From: Pseudomonas sp. 5P_3.1_Bac2
GTDB taxonomy: Bacteria > Pseudomonadota > Gammaproteobacteria > Pseudomonadales > Pseudomonadaceae
Direction of reading: 5' to 3'
DNA length: 64,000 nt
Assembly: GCF_025465995.1 (NCBI RefSeq)
Contig: NZ_JANLNY010000004.1
Location: 186,001 to 250,000, forward strand
Part shown: positions 18,354 through 27,806 of the stretch, piece by piece
Position numbering within the stretch: position 1 is the stretch's first letter
Layout of the letters: every line of letters starts with the position of its first letter
The notes under the pieces: generated by a model
Databases searched by the model: none
Told to the model about the DNA's origin: nothing
What the model saw: the letters and a program-made list of their open reading frames with translations, nothing else
Made by a program: the position numbers and the translations under genes

Positions 18354-19325
18354 ATGGCAGTCCAAGATCTGCTTTCCCAGGACGAGATCGATGCCTTATT
18401 GCACGGCGTTGACGATGGCTTGGTTGAAACCGAGGACGAAGCCGAACCGGGAAGCGTCAAGCAATATGACCTGACCAGTCAGGATCGTATTGTCCGCGGT
18501 CGTATGCCGACCCTGGAGATGATCAACGAACGTTTCGCCCGCTATACCCGTATTAGCATGTTCAACCTCCTGCGCCGCTCGGCGGATGTGGCCGTGGGCG
18601 GTGTGCAGGTGATGAAGTTTGGTGAGTACGTGCACTCGCTGTATGTACCGACCAGCCTCAACCTGGTGAAGATGAAGCCACTGCGTGGCACCGGCCTGTT
18701 TATCCTCGACGCCAAGCTGGTGTTCAAACTGGTGGATAACTTCTTTGGCGGTGACGGCCGGCACGCCAAGATCGAGGGGCGCGAGTTCACTCCCACCGAG
18801 CTGCGTGTCGTGCGCATGGTGCTGGATCAGGCATTTGTCGACCTCAAAGAAGCTTGGCATGCGGTGATGGATATCAACTTCGAGTACGTCAACTCGGAGG
18901 TCAACCCGGCCCTGGCCAATATCGTCAGCCCCAGCGAAGTGGTGGTGGTCTCGACCTTCCATATCGAGCTGGATGGCGGTGGCGGCGACCTGCATATCAC
19001 CATGCCGTATTCGATGATTGAGCCGATCCGCGAGATGCTCGATGCCGGCTTTCAGTCCGATGTCGACGACCAGGATGAGCGGTGGATCAAGGCCCTGCGC
19101 GAAGACATCATGGGGGTCAGCGTGCCCCTGGGCGCGACCATTGCCCGCCGTCAGCTCAAGCTACGCGACATCCTGCATATGCAGCCCGGTGATGTGATCC
19201 CGGTGGAGCTGCCTGACGACGTCATTCTCTGTGCCAACGGCGTGCCTTCATTCAAGGTCAAGCTGGGCGCACACAAAGGCAACCTGGCTTTGCAGGTGCT
19301 CGATCCCGTTGAGCGACAGCGCTAA
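18354..19325 (+). CDS. fliM: flagellar motor switch protein FliM
   Basis: A 323-residue protein. Its N-terminus 'DLLSQDEIDALLHGVDD' is the CheY-phosphate binding peptide, the middle domain contains 'GGDGRHAKIEGREFTPTELRVVRMVLDQ', and the C-terminal SpoA domain begins around 'RQLKLRDILHMQPGDVIPVE'. FliM joins FliG and FliN in the C ring and receives the chemotaxis signal from CheY, encoded 10 kb downstream. Confidence 0.97.
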   Translation: MAVQDLLSQDEIDALLHGVDDGLVETEDEAEPGSVKQYDLTSQDRIVRGRMPTLEMINERFARYTRISMFNLLRRSADVAVGGVQVMKFGEYVHSLYVPTSLNLVKMKPLRGTGLFILDAKLVFKLVDNFFGGDGRHAKIEGREFTPTELRVVRMVLDQAFVDLKEAWHAVMDINFEYVNSEVNPALANIVSPSEVVVVSTFHIELDGGGGDLHITMPYSMIEPIREMLDAGFQSDVDDQDERWIKALREDIMGVSVPLGATIARRQLKLRDILHMQPGDVIPVELPDDVILCANGVPSFKVKLGAHKGNLALQVLDPVERQR

Positions 19326-19361
19326 CGGTTAACCCCATTCAACGCCAGCCGAGGACAGACG

Positions 19362-19832
19362 ATGGCAGACGAACACGAAAACCCAGGCACCTCCGCCGAA
19401 GAACAAGCCCTTGCTGATGAGTGGGCGGCGGCCCTGGAAGAGGCGGGCGATGCCGGCCAAGACGATATCGATGCCATGTTGGCGGCCAGCAATCCGGCGC
19501 CTAAGCCACCGCGCGCGCCGATGGAAGAATTCGACAGCCAGCCCAAATCCAATCTGCCGGTGAACCTGGATGGGCCCAACCTGGATGTGATTCTGGATAT
19601 TCCGGTGTCGATTTCCATGGAAGTGGGCAACACCGATATCACCATCCGTAACCTGTTGCAGCTGAACCAAGGCTCGGTCATCGAGCTCGATCGTCTGGCC
19701 GGTGAGCCGCTGGATGTGCTGGTCAACGGCACGCTGATTGCCCACGGTGAAGTGGTGGTGGTTAACGAGAAGTTCGGCATCCGCCTGACTGACGTGATCA
19801 GCCCCAGCGAACGTATTAAGAAGCTGCGCTAA
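19362..19832 (+). CDS. fliN: flagellar motor switch protein FliN
   Basis: A 156-residue protein with an acidic N-terminal extension ('DEHENPGTSAEEQALADEW') and a C-terminal SpoA domain ('ILDIPVSISMEVGNTDITIRNLLQLNQGSVIELDRLAGEPLDVLVNGTLIAHGEVVVVNEKFGIRL'). FliN forms the base of the C ring and docks FliH/FliI. It ends 2 bases before fliO. Confidence 0.96.
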   Translation: MADEHENPGTSAEEQALADEWAAALEEAGDAGQDDIDAMLAASNPAPKPPRAPMEEFDSQPKSNLPVNLDGPNLDVILDIPVSISMEVGNTDITIRNLLQLNQGSVIELDRLAGEPLDVLVNGTLIAHGEVVVVNEKFGIRLTDVISPSERIKKLR

Positions 19833-19834
19833 GC

Positions 19835-20287
19835 ATGGGCAAATATCTCTTTGCCCTGTTGTGCTTGCCGGGCTTGGCCTTGGCCGCCGAGCCTGCGGCA
19901 ACAGCGGCAACAGCGGCAACAGCGGCAACAGCGGCGCCATCCAGTGCTGAACTGGGCGGCCAGCTAGCGCAGATGCTGTTTGGCCTGTTGCTGGTGATCG
20001 GCCTGATCTTTGCCTTGGCTTGGTTGCTGCGTCGTGTGCAGCGCATCGTGCCCAAGGGCGGCCAGGTCATTAAGGTGCTCGCCACTCAAGCTTTGGGTCC
20101 GCGTGATCGTCTGTTGTTGGTCCAGGTTGGCGAAGAGCAGGTGCTGCTGGGTTTTACCCCAGGCAATCTGACTGCGCTGCATGTCTTGCAAAAGCCCGTT
20201 GTACTGCCTGAAAGCGAGCCGGCCACGGGTGAATTTGCCCAGCGCTTGCTGGAGCTGTTGGGTAAGGATCACAAGGACAAGTCGTGA
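19835..20287 (+). CDS. fliO: flagellar biosynthetic protein FliO
   Basis: A 150-residue protein with a signal-like N-terminal hydrophobic segment, a periplasmic Ala/Thr linker, one transmembrane helix ('[18 protein letters not shown]') and a cytoplasmic domain ('[37 protein letters not shown]'). FliO helps assemble the FliP pore. Its linker is encoded by four perfect 9-bp tandem copies at 19895-19930. The stop shares a base with the fliP start. Confidence 0.92.
   Translation: MGKYLFALLCLPGLALAAEPAATAATAATAATAAPSSAELGGQLAQMLFGLLLVIGLIFALAWLLRRVQRIVPKGGQVIKVLATQALGPRDRLLLVQVGEEQVLLGFTPGNLTALHVLQKPVVLPESEPATGEFAQRLLELLGKDHKDKS
19895..19930 (+). repeat. in-frame 9-bp tandem repeat in fliO
   Basis: Four perfect copies of GCGGCAACA followed by a partial copy, encoding Ala-Ala-Thr repeats in the periplasmic linker. 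Gain or loss of a copy would keep the frame. Confidence 0.95.
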
Positions 20288-21042
20288 TGAGTCTGTGGCG
20301 CCTGCTGCTGGTCTTGGCATTAACCCTGGTGGCGCCGCTGGCGTTGGCGGCGGACAACCCCTTATCGATTCCGGCCATTACCCTGAGTACCGACACTCAG
20401 GGCCAGCAGGAATATTCGGTCAGCCTGCAAATTCTGCTGATCATGACGGCGCTGAGTTTTATCCCGGCGTTCGTCATGCTGATGACCAGCTTCACCCGCA
20501 TCATCATCGTGTTTTCCATTCTGCGGCAGGCGCTGGGCTTACAGCAGACGCCGTCGAACCAGATTCTGGTGGGGCTGGCGCTGTTTCTGTCGATGTTTAT
20601 CATGGCGCCGGTGTTCGAGCAGATTAACCGCGAAGCCCTGCAGCCCTATCTGAATGAGCAGATGACGGCGCAGGATGCCTTGGTTAAGGCCGAAGGGCCG
20701 ATGAAGCACTTTATGCTGTCGCAAACCCGCGAGAGTGATCTGGAGTTGTTTGTGCGGCTGTCTAAGCGCACCGATATCGCCAGCCCTGAGGCGACGCCGC
20801 TGACTATCCTGATCCCGGCTTTCGTCACCTCAGAGCTGAAAACCGCGTTTCAGATCGGCTTTATGATCTTTATCCCGTTCCTCATCATCGACATGGTGGT
20901 GGCCAGCATTCTTATGGCGATGGGCATGATGATGCTGTCGCCGCTGACCATTTCCCTGCCGTTTAAGATCATGCTGTTTGTGCTAATTGATGGCTGGGCG
21001 CTGATTATGGGCACCCTGGCTGCCAGCTTCGGAGGGACCTAG
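20287..21042 (+). CDS. fliP: flagellar biosynthetic protein FliP
   Basis: A 251-residue core component of the export gate pore. It has an N-terminal signal peptide ('[16 protein letters not shown]'), the conserved '[45 protein letters not shown]' and the C-terminal '[26 protein letters not shown]'. The ATG at 20287 overlaps the fliO stop. A GTG directly upstream (20284) is an alternative. Confidence 0.96.
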   Translation: MSLWRLLLVLALTLVAPLALAADNPLSIPAITLSTDTQGQQEYSVSLQILLIMTALSFIPAFVMLMTSFTRIIIVFSILRQALGLQQTPSNQILVGLALFLSMFIMAPVFEQINREALQPYLNEQMTAQDALVKAEGPMKHFMLSQTRESDLELFVRLSKRTDIASPEATPLTILIPAFVTSELKTAFQIGFMIFIPFLIIDMVVASILMAMGMMMLSPLTISLPFKIMLFVLIDGWALIMGTLAASFGGT

Positions 21043-21044
21043 CC

Positions 21045-21314
21045 ATGACCCCTGAGGTGGCGCTGGATTTGGTTCGGGAAGGGCTGTGGCTGACCGCCAT
21101 GATTGTCACCGTCATGGTGGTGCCCAGCCTGGTGGTGGGCTTGCTGGTGGCGATGTTTCAGGCGGCCACGCAAATCAACGAACAAACCTTAAGTTTCTTG
21201 CCGCGGCTGCTGGTCATTCTGATCGCCCTGATCGTGGCCGGGCCGTGGTTAGTGCGCAAGTTGATGGAGTACACCACCAACTTGATCCTCAGCATTCCAC
21301 AGATGATTGGCTGA
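21045..21314 (+). CDS. fliQ: flagellar biosynthetic protein FliQ
   Basis: An 89-residue, two-transmembrane-helix protein, standard for FliQ: 'GLWLTAMIVTVMVVPSLVVGLLVAMFQAATQINEQTLSFLPRLLVILIALIVAGPW'. Four copies join FliP and FliR in the export gate. It ends one base before the fliR start. Confidence 0.96.
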   Translation: MTPEVALDLVREGLWLTAMIVTVMVVPSLVVGLLVAMFQAATQINEQTLSFLPRLLVILIALIVAGPWLVRKLMEYTTNLILSIPQMIG

Positions 21315-21315
21315 G

Positions 21316-22092
21316 ATGTTGGAGCTGAGCAACGCGCAAATCGGCGCTTGGGTAGCCAGTTTTGTGCTGCCGTTGTTCCGTATCGCTGCCTTGCTGATGT
21401 TTATGCCTTTGCTCGGCTCGCAACTGGTGTCGTCGCGGGTGCGTCTGTACTTGGCGGTGGCCATCAGCCTGGCGATTGTGCCGAGCTTGCCGCCGATGCC
21501 GGAAATCGAAGCGCTGAGCCTGAAGACGGTGTTTCTGATCGCTCAGGAAATCCTGATTGGCTTGATGCTGGGCTTTACCTTGCAGCTGTTGTTTCAGGTG
21601 TTCAGCATCGCCGGGCAGATTATCGCCACGCAAATGGGCTTGGGTTTTGCCTCTATGGTCGACCCCACTAACGGCGTGTCGGTGCCGGTGATCGGCCAGG
21701 TGTTTACCATCTTGGTCAACCTGCTGTTTCTGGCCATGAACGCCCACTTGGTGGTGTTTGAGGTGATCACCGAGAGCTTCTTTACCCTGCCGGTAGGCAG
21801 TGGTTTTCAGGTCGACAGTTATTGGCAGTTGGCGCACAAGCTCAGCTGGGTCCTGGCGGCGGCGCTGCTGTTAGTGCTGCCAGCGGTGACGGCGCTGCTG
21901 GTGATCAACCTGGCATTTGGCATCATGACCCGCGCGGCGCCACAGCTGAACATCTTCTCCATCGGCTTCCCGCTGACCTTGGTGCTGGGTTTTATTATCG
22001 TCTGGGTGTCGATGGCCGATCTGATCAGCCAGTATCAGCTGTTCGCCAGCGAGACCCTGCAACTGATGCGCGATTTGGTGCAGGCGCGATAA
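21316..22092 (+). CDS. fliR: flagellar biosynthetic protein FliR
   Basis: A 258-residue polytopic protein from the ATG at 21316, with six or so transmembrane helices and family segments 'PLFRIAALLMFMPLLGSQLVSSRVRLYLAVAISLAIVPSLPP' and 'AGQIIATQMGLGFASMVDPTNGVSVPVIGQV'. It completes the FliP5Q4R1 export gate. A TTG nine bases upstream would overlap fliQ and is less likely. flhB starts 3 bases after it. Confidence 0.95.
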   Translation: MLELSNAQIGAWVASFVLPLFRIAALLMFMPLLGSQLVSSRVRLYLAVAISLAIVPSLPPMPEIEALSLKTVFLIAQEILIGLMLGFTLQLLFQVFSIAGQIIATQMGLGFASMVDPTNGVSVPVIGQVFTILVNLLFLAMNAHLVVFEVITESFFTLPVGSGFQVDSYWQLAHKLSWVLAAALLLVLPAVTALLVINLAFGIMTRAAPQLNIFSIGFPLTLVLGFIIVWVSMADLISQYQLFASETLQLMRDLVQAR

Positions 22093-22095
22093 GCC

Positions 22096-23232
22096 ATGGC
22101 CGAATCGGAAAGCGGTGCCGATAAGAGTGAGGAACCTACCGAGAAACGCCTGCGCGAATCCCGGGAAAAGGGCCAGGTTGCCCGCTCCAGAGAGCTCAGT
22201 ACGCTGGCCGTGACCCTCGGTGGCTTTGGTGGCTTGTTGGTGTTTGGCGGCAGCATGGGGACGGCCATGCTCGACATCATGCGCGGCAACTTCAGCCTGA
22301 GCCGTGAAGTGATCATGGATAAAGAAAGTATGGCGCTGTGGCTGGCGGCCTCTGGGCAGCATGCGTTGGAGTCGATCTTGCCGTTGTTGTTGGTGCTGAT
22401 GGCGATGTCGGTCCTCGGGCCGATTTCCCTGGGCGGTTGGCTGTTCTCCACGGAGAGCATGGCGCCTAAGTTCAGCCGGATGAATCCGCTGGCCGGGCTC
22501 AAACGGATGTTCTCCACCCAGTCTTTGGTCGAGCTGCTCAAGGCGTTGGGTAAGTTTTTGCTGATCCTTATCGTCGGCATCAGTGTCCTGCACGCCAAAG
22601 AGCAAGACTTGCTGGCCATGGCTCAGGAGCCGATCGAGACGGCGATCATGCATGCTTGTGTGGTGGTGGGCTGGAGCTCGTTTTGGATGGCCTGCGGGCT
22701 GATTCTGATTGCCGCGATAGATGTACCGTTCCAGCTCTGGACCAGCAAGCAAAAGCTGATGATGACCAAGCAGGAAGTGCGCGACGAGTACAAGGACAGT
22801 GACGGTAAGCCTGAGGTTAAACAGCGTATTCGCCAGTTGCAGCGGCAGATGGCGCAGCAGCGCATGATGCAAGCCGTGCCTGAGGCCGACGTGGTGATCA
22901 CCAACCCGACGCACTTTGCCGTGGCCCTCAAGTACGACCCGCAGAAGGGCCATGCGCCGGTGCTGCTGGCCAAGGGTGGGGACTTCGTAGCCCTGAAAAT
23001 CCGCGAGATCGCCAATGAGCATCAGGTCATGGTGCTTGAATCGCCGGCCTTGGCGCGGGCGGTGTATTACTCCACCGAGCTGGATGAAGAAATCCCCGCA
23101 GGTCTGTATCTGGCCATCGCTCAGGTGTTGGCTTATGTCTATCAGCTGCGCCAATACCAAAGCGGCAAGGGCAAGCGGCCGCCGCCCTTGGCCGATCTGC
23201 CGATCCCGCCAGACCTGCGCCGGGACGAATAA
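22096..23232 (+). CDS. flhB: flagellar export switch protein FlhB
   Basis: A 378-residue protein with four transmembrane helices and a C-terminal cytoplasmic domain with the autocleavage motif NPTH (Asn270-Pro271) in 'VVITNPTHFAVALKYDP'. Cleavage allows the FliK-dependent switch from hook to filament export. The tail 'GKRPPPLADLPIPPDLRRDE' is the usual proline-rich end. A partial, gateless relative is encoded at 37583-37912. Confidence 0.97.
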   Translation: MAESESGADKSEEPTEKRLRESREKGQVARSRELSTLAVTLGGFGGLLVFGGSMGTAMLDIMRGNFSLSREVIMDKESMALWLAASGQHALESILPLLLVLMAMSVLGPISLGGWLFSTESMAPKFSRMNPLAGLKRMFSTQSLVELLKALGKFLLILIVGISVLHAKEQDLLAMAQEPIETAIMHACVVVGWSSFWMACGLILIAAIDVPFQLWTSKQKLMMTKQEVRDEYKDSDGKPEVKQRIRQLQRQMAQQRMMQAVPEADVVITNPTHFAVALKYDPQKGHAPVLLAKGGDFVALKIREIANEHQVMVLESPALARAVYYSTELDEEIPAGLYLAIAQVLAYVYQLRQYQSGKGKRPPPLADLPIPPDLRRDE

Positions 23233-23376
23233 ACGCGCGCCGGGCGCTCCTAGCTCTCGGTCAGTTCGTCGCGCCGAGTGCGCGTTGCTCAATATCCTGC
23301 CTGCGGTTTTTCAACTGCGCTTGGCTGTAGATAAAAACTGCTTATCTTTCATGCGCCTGTGTCTATCTAGGAAAGT

Positions 23377-23392
23377 TGGACAGGTTTTTGCA
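23377..23392 (+). promoter_or_regulatory. sigma-54 promoter of flhA operon
   Basis: TGGACA-N5-TTGCA: GG at 23378-23379 and GC at 23390-23391, 10 bases apart, 58 bases before the GTG start of flhA. Confidence 0.88.
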
Positions 23393-23449
23393 ATGCTCAG
23401 CCTAGAGGCGTCTTAAGCGTCAAAAGATTGAATTGGCTGGGGTAAGCAA

Positions 23450-25579
23450 GTGGCAATAGATCGCTCACAACTGATCAGTGATGCGCGCAGTAATTTATCT
23501 GGGTTGCGCCATGGCAACCTAGGTATTCCGCTGCTGTTGCTAGTCATGCTGGCCATGGTGATGTTGCCGATCCCGCCGTTTTTGCTCGACGTGCTGTTCA
23601 CCTTCAGTATCGCCCTGTCCATCGTCGTCTTGCTGGTGGCGATTTACGCCTTGCGGCCCTTGGATTTCGCCGTATTCCCGACTATTTTGCTGGCCGCTAC
23701 CTTGCTGCGCCTGGCTCTCAACGTGGCCTCCACGCGGGTGGTGTTGCTGCATGGGCAGGATGGTCACGACGCTGCCGGTAAGGTGATCCAGGCCTTCGGC
23801 GAGGTGGTGATCGGCGGCAACTACGTGGTCGGTATCGTGGTGTTCGCCATCTTGATGATCATCAACTTTGTGGTGGTTACCAAGGGTGCCGGGCGCATCT
23901 CGGAAGTGAGTGCGCGCTTCACCTTGGATGCCATGCCCGGCAAACAAATGGCCATCGACGCCGACCTCAACGCCGGGCTGATCGATCAGGCTGAAGCCAA
24001 GAAGCGCCGTACCGAAGTGGCTCAAGAAGCAGACTTCTACGGCTCCATGGACGGTGCCAGTAAGTTCGTGCGCGGCGATGCCATCGCCGGTCTGCTGATT
24101 CTGTTTATCAACCTGATTGGCGGCATGGCCATCGGCATTTTGCAGCACGATCTGAGTTTTGCTGAGGCGGGCAAGATCTACACCTTGCTGACCATCGGTG
24201 ACGGTCTGGTCGCTCAAATTCCATCGCTGCTGCTGTCCACCGCTGCGGCGATCATGGTCACCCGCGTGTCCAGTTCCGAGGACATGGGCGCGCAGGTCAA
24301 CCGTCAAATGTTTGCCTCGCCGCGCGCGCTGGCCGTAACTGCCGCCGTGATGATTGCCATGGGCCTGGTGCCTGGCATGCCTCACGTGCCCTTTATCGGT
24401 TTGGGCTTAATCGCCGCAGGCGCTGCCTATTGGATTGCCAATCGCCAGCGCAGCAAGAAAGAGCAAGAGATTAAAGAGGTGAAACGCCAGCAGGAGTTGC
24501 TGCCGGCGCAGCGTGCTCAAGAGGTTAAAGAGCTGGGTTGGGACGACGTGATTCCGGTCGATATGGTCGGCCTCGAAGTCGGCTACCGCTTGATTCCGCT
24601 GGTGGATCGCAACCAAGGCGGGCAACTGCTGGCGCGGATCAAGGGCGTGCGCAAAAAACTCTCGCAAGACCTGGGGTTTTTGATGCCCTCGGTGCATATC
24701 CGCGACAACCTGGATCTGCAGCCGAACGGCTATCGCCTGACCCTGATGGGGGTCACCGTGGCCGAGGCGGAGGTGTATCCGGATCGCGAATTGGCGATTA
24801 ACCCCGGGCAAGTGTTTGGCCCACTGAATGGCATTGAGGCTCAGGACCCGGCCTTCGGTTTGGCGGCAGTGTGGATCGATGCTAATCAGCGCGATCAGGC
24901 GCAGTCTTTGGGGTACACCGTGGTCGATGCCAGTACCGTGGTCGCCACCCACTTAAACCAAGTGTTGCACAAGCACGCCCATGAACTGCTCGGCCACGAG
25001 GAAGTGCAGCAGTTGATGCAGGTGCTTGCCAAGAGCTCGCCGAAACTGGCCGAGGAGTTGGTGCCGGGGCTGATCTCCCTGTCGACCTTGCTCAAAGTGT
25101 TGCAGGCCTTGCTGCAGGAGCAGGTGCCGGTGCGCGACATTCGCTCGATTGCCGAAGCTATCGCCAATGTGGCACCAAAGAGTCAAGATCCCGCCGCGAT
25201 GGTGGCTGCAGTGCGCGTCGCGCTGGCTCGCGCAATCGTGCAAAGCATTGTGGGACTAGACGCCGAGCTGCCTGTGATTACCTTGGAACCAAGGTTGGAA
25301 CAGATATTGCTAAATAGTCTGCAGAAGGCCGGGCAAGGCGCGGAGGATGGCATCCTCCTCGAACCAGGCATGGCGGAAAAGCTGCAGCGTTCTCTAGTGG
25401 AAGCGGCGCAGCGTCAGGAAATGCTCGGCAAGCCGGTGATTCTGCTGGTGGCCGGTCCGGTCCGGACGATGTTGTCGCGTTTTGCGCGGTTGGCGGTTCC
25501 GAATATCCATGTATTGGCGTACCAGGAAATTCCGGATAACAAGCAAGTCACCATCGTTGCGACGGTGGGGCAGAACTAA
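23450..25579 (+). CDS. flhA: flagellar biosynthesis protein FlhA
   Basis: A 709-residue export gate protein with about eight N-terminal transmembrane helices and a large cytoplasmic domain that forms a nonameric ring receiving substrates and chaperones. The FHIPEP signature region is 'GAGRISEVSARFTLDAMPGKQMAIDADLNAGLIDQAEAKKRR'. The start is GTG (23450). flhF follows 15 bases later. Confidence 0.97.
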   Translation: MAIDRSQLISDARSNLSGLRHGNLGIPLLLLVMLAMVMLPIPPFLLDVLFTFSIALSIVVLLVAIYALRPLDFAVFPTILLAATLLRLALNVASTRVVLLHGQDGHDAAGKVIQAFGEVVIGGNYVVGIVVFAILMIINFVVVTKGAGRISEVSARFTLDAMPGKQMAIDADLNAGLIDQAEAKKRRTEVAQEADFYGSMDGASKFVRGDAIAGLLILFINLIGGMAIGILQHDLSFAEAGKIYTLLTIGDGLVAQIPSLLLSTAAAIMVTRVSSSEDMGAQVNRQMFASPRALAVTAAVMIAMGLVPGMPHVPFIGLGLIAAGAAYWIANRQRSKKEQEIKEVKRQQELLPAQRAQEVKELGWDDVIPVDMVGLEVGYRLIPLVDRNQGGQLLARIKGVRKKLSQDLGFLMPSVHIRDNLDLQPNGYRLTLMGVTVAEAEVYPDRELAINPGQVFGPLNGIEAQDPAFGLAAVWIDANQRDQAQSLGYTVVDASTVVATHLNQVLHKHAHELLGHEEVQQLMQVLAKSSPKLAEELVPGLISLSTLLKVLQALLQEQVPVRDIRSIAEAIANVAPKSQDPAAMVAAVRVALARAIVQSIVGLDAELPVITLEPRLEQILLNSLQKAGQGAEDGILLEPGMAEKLQRSLVEAAQRQEMLGKPVILLVAGPVRTMLSRFARLAVPNIHVLAYQEIPDNKQVTIVATVGQN

Positions 25580-25594
25580 CCGAGGTTACAGGCC

Positions 25595-26899
25595 ATGCAG
25601 GTCAAACGCTTTTTTGCCGTCGATATGCGCTCCGCCATGAAGCTGGTGCGCGATGAGCTGGGTGCGGATGCCTCGATCATTGGTAATCGCCGTGTGGCGG
25701 GCGGGGTCGAGCTGACCGCGGCCATCGATTATCAGAGCCAACCCGCCCCGGCTGTCCGCGAAGGCAATGCGGCGCTGGCCGATGAGTTGCGTAAAACCCA
25801 GGCGAAAATCGCTCAAGCCCATGCCGAGCTGAGTACCCGCAGCACCCAAGATTCTGCTAAAGACCGCCAACTGTTTGGCGGCGAACCCGAACTGCATGCC
25901 GAGAAGCTGGCCGCGGCGTTGCAAGGCAAGCCGGAGGCGGCCCAGCCTGGCGCCAGCCAAGACGCACTAGACGCGATGCGCTTTGAGCTCAACGGCCTGC
26001 GCGAGCTGATTGAAGTGCAGCTGGGCTCCATCGCCTGGAGCCAGGTGCAAAGTCACAAGCCGCAACAAGCCAACCTGTGGCGGCGGTTGCAGCGCATGGG
26101 CATGCCGGCGGATCTAGCCAAAGGTCTGCTCGAGCGCGTCGCCACCATCAGTGATCAACGCCAAGCTTGGCGCATGCTCCTGGCGCACTTGTCACACAGC
26201 ATCCAGACCCCAGCCCAAGAGCCCACCGAAGAGGGGGGTGTGATCGCGCTGGTCGGCCCGGCTGGCATGGGCAAGACCACCACGTTGGCTAAGCTGGCGG
26301 CCCGTTATGTTCTGAAATACGGCTCGCAGCACATCGCCTTGGTCAGCATGGACAGCTACCGCATTGGTGCTCAGGAGCAAATCAAAACCCTCGGGCGTAT
26401 TCTCAATGTTCCGGTGACCTTGGTTGATCCAGGCCAATCCCTGACCCAGGCGCTGGCGCCATTGGCGCGTAAACGCCTGGTGTTGATCGACACCGCCGGC
26501 TTGCGCAGCAACGATGCGGCGCTGCGCATGCAGCTCGAAGCCTTGGCGAGCCGGGGAGTGAATGCGAAAAATTATTTGGTCATGGCGGCAACTAGCCAGG
26601 GTCAAGTTCTGAAAGCCGCCTACCATAGCTATAAGCGTTGTGGTTTGGCGGGCTGCATCATTACAAAAACGGATGAAGCAGTGAGTTTGGGCGAGGTTTT
26701 AGGGCTGGCAATTAGCCAGCGTCTCCCGGTAGCCTATCTGGCCGATGGTCCACGTATTCCGGATGATCTACAGGTACCGCGCAGTCATCAATTGGTTAGT
26801 CGAGCGGTAGGCCTGCAAGCTGAGCAGGATCCCAGTGCGGACGTCATGGCGGAAATGTTTGCCGGTCTCTATCAACAGCCGGCCCGTCAAGTGGGTTAA
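25595..26899 (+). CDS. flhF: flagellar placement GTPase FlhF
   Basis: A 434-residue SRP-family GTPase. The N-terminal 'MQVKRFFAVDMRSAMKLVRDELGADASIIGNRR' is the FlhF B domain, then a variable linker, then the NG domain with P-loop 'GPAGMGKTTTLAKLAARY' and 'VLIDTAGLRSND'. It places the flagellum at the cell pole. FleN, encoded next, counteracts it in number control. Confidence 0.96.
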   Translation: MQVKRFFAVDMRSAMKLVRDELGADASIIGNRRVAGGVELTAAIDYQSQPAPAVREGNAALADELRKTQAKIAQAHAELSTRSTQDSAKDRQLFGGEPELHAEKLAAALQGKPEAAQPGASQDALDAMRFELNGLRELIEVQLGSIAWSQVQSHKPQQANLWRRLQRMGMPADLAKGLLERVATISDQRQAWRMLLAHLSHSIQTPAQEPTEEGGVIALVGPAGMGKTTTLAKLAARYVLKYGSQHIALVSMDSYRIGAQEQIKTLGRILNVPVTLVDPGQSLTQALAPLARKRLVLIDTAGLRSNDAALRMQLEALASRGVNAKNYLVMAATSQGQVLKAAYHSYKRCGLAGCIITKTDEAVSLGEVLGLAISQRLPVAYLADGPRIPDDLQVPRSHQLVSRAVGLQAEQDPSADVMAEMFAGLYQQPARQVG

Positions 26900-26975
26900 T
26901 TGTCACGTTGTGGGATCTTATTGCAGTTGAGCAGTCCTAATGGCTCCACTCGAAGTTAGACAAGGTGTGTAGAAG

Positions 26976-27806
26976 ATGGGTATGCATCCCGTACAGGTGA
27001 TTGCGGTGACCGGCGGCAAAGGTGGCGTCGGCAAGACCAACGTATCAGTGAACCTGGCACTGGCCCTGGCTGACCTCGGTCGTCGGGTCATGCTGATGGA
27101 TGCTGACTTGGGCTTGGCCAACGTTGATGTGCTGCTGGGCCTCAACGCTAAACGTACCTTGGAAGACGTCATCAAAGGTGAGTGCGGACTGCGCGATGTC
27201 CTTCTGCAAGGCCCCGGTGGCATCCGCATTGTGCCTGCAGCCTCGGGCATCCAGAGCATGGTGCAGCTGTCGCCATTGCAGCACGCGGGACTGATCCAAG
27301 CCTTTAGCGATCTCAGCGACAACCTCGACGTCCTGATCATCGACACGGCGGCCGGTATCGGCGATGGCGTGGTCAGCTTCGTGCGCGCCGCGCAAGAAGT
27401 GCTGGTGGTGGTCTGCGACGAGCCGACCTCAATCACCGACGCCTACGCGCTGATCAAGCTGCTTAACCGCGACCACGGCATGACCCGTTTCCGCGTGTTG
27501 GCCAACATGGCCCACAGTCCCCAGGAAGGTCGCAATCTGTTTGCTAAGCTGACCAAGGTGACCGATCGCTTTCTGGATGTAGCCCTGCAGTATGTGGGCG
27601 CGGTGCCTTACGACGAATGCGTGCGTAAGGCGGTGCAGAAGCAGCGGGCGGTTTATGAGGCTTTCCCGCGCTCGAAGTGTTCCCTGGCGTTTAAAGCAAT
27701 TGCCCAGAAGGTTGATGCGTGGCCGCTACCGGCCAACCCGCGTGGCCATCTGGAGTTTTTTGTTGAGCGTTTGGTGCAGCAGCCGTCCGCGGAAACAGGA
27801 ATATGA
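26976..27806 (+). CDS. fleN: flagellar number regulator FleN (FlhG)
   Basis: A 276-residue MinD/ParA-type ATPase with deviant Walker A 'GGKGGVGKTNVSVNLALAL' and 'LMDADLGLANVDVLLGL'. In Pseudomonas FleN limits flagellum number by acting against FlhF and by binding the master regulator FleQ, whose gene is outside this window. Its stop overlaps the fliA start by 4 bases. Confidence 0.95.
   Translation: MGMHPVQVIAVTGGKGGVGKTNVSVNLALALADLGRRVMLMDADLGLANVDVLLGLNAKRTLEDVIKGECGLRDVLLQGPGGIRIVPAASGIQSMVQLSPLQHAGLIQAFSDLSDNLDVLIIDTAAGIGDGVVSFVRAAQEVLVVVCDEPTSITDAYALIKLLNRDHGMTRFRVLANMAHSPQEGRNLFAKLTKVTDRFLDVALQYVGAVPYDECVRKAVQKQRAVYEAFPRSKCSLAFKAIAQKVDAWPLPANPRGHLEFFVERLVQQPSAETGI

Noticed and set aside
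19895..19930. CRISPR or minisatellite element in fliO
   Set aside because: A 9-bp in-frame tandem repeat within a coding linker, with no spacers.
21871..23292. A 473-codon minus-strand open frame opposite flhB
   Set aside because: Histidine/glutamine-rich shadow of a certain plus-strand gene.
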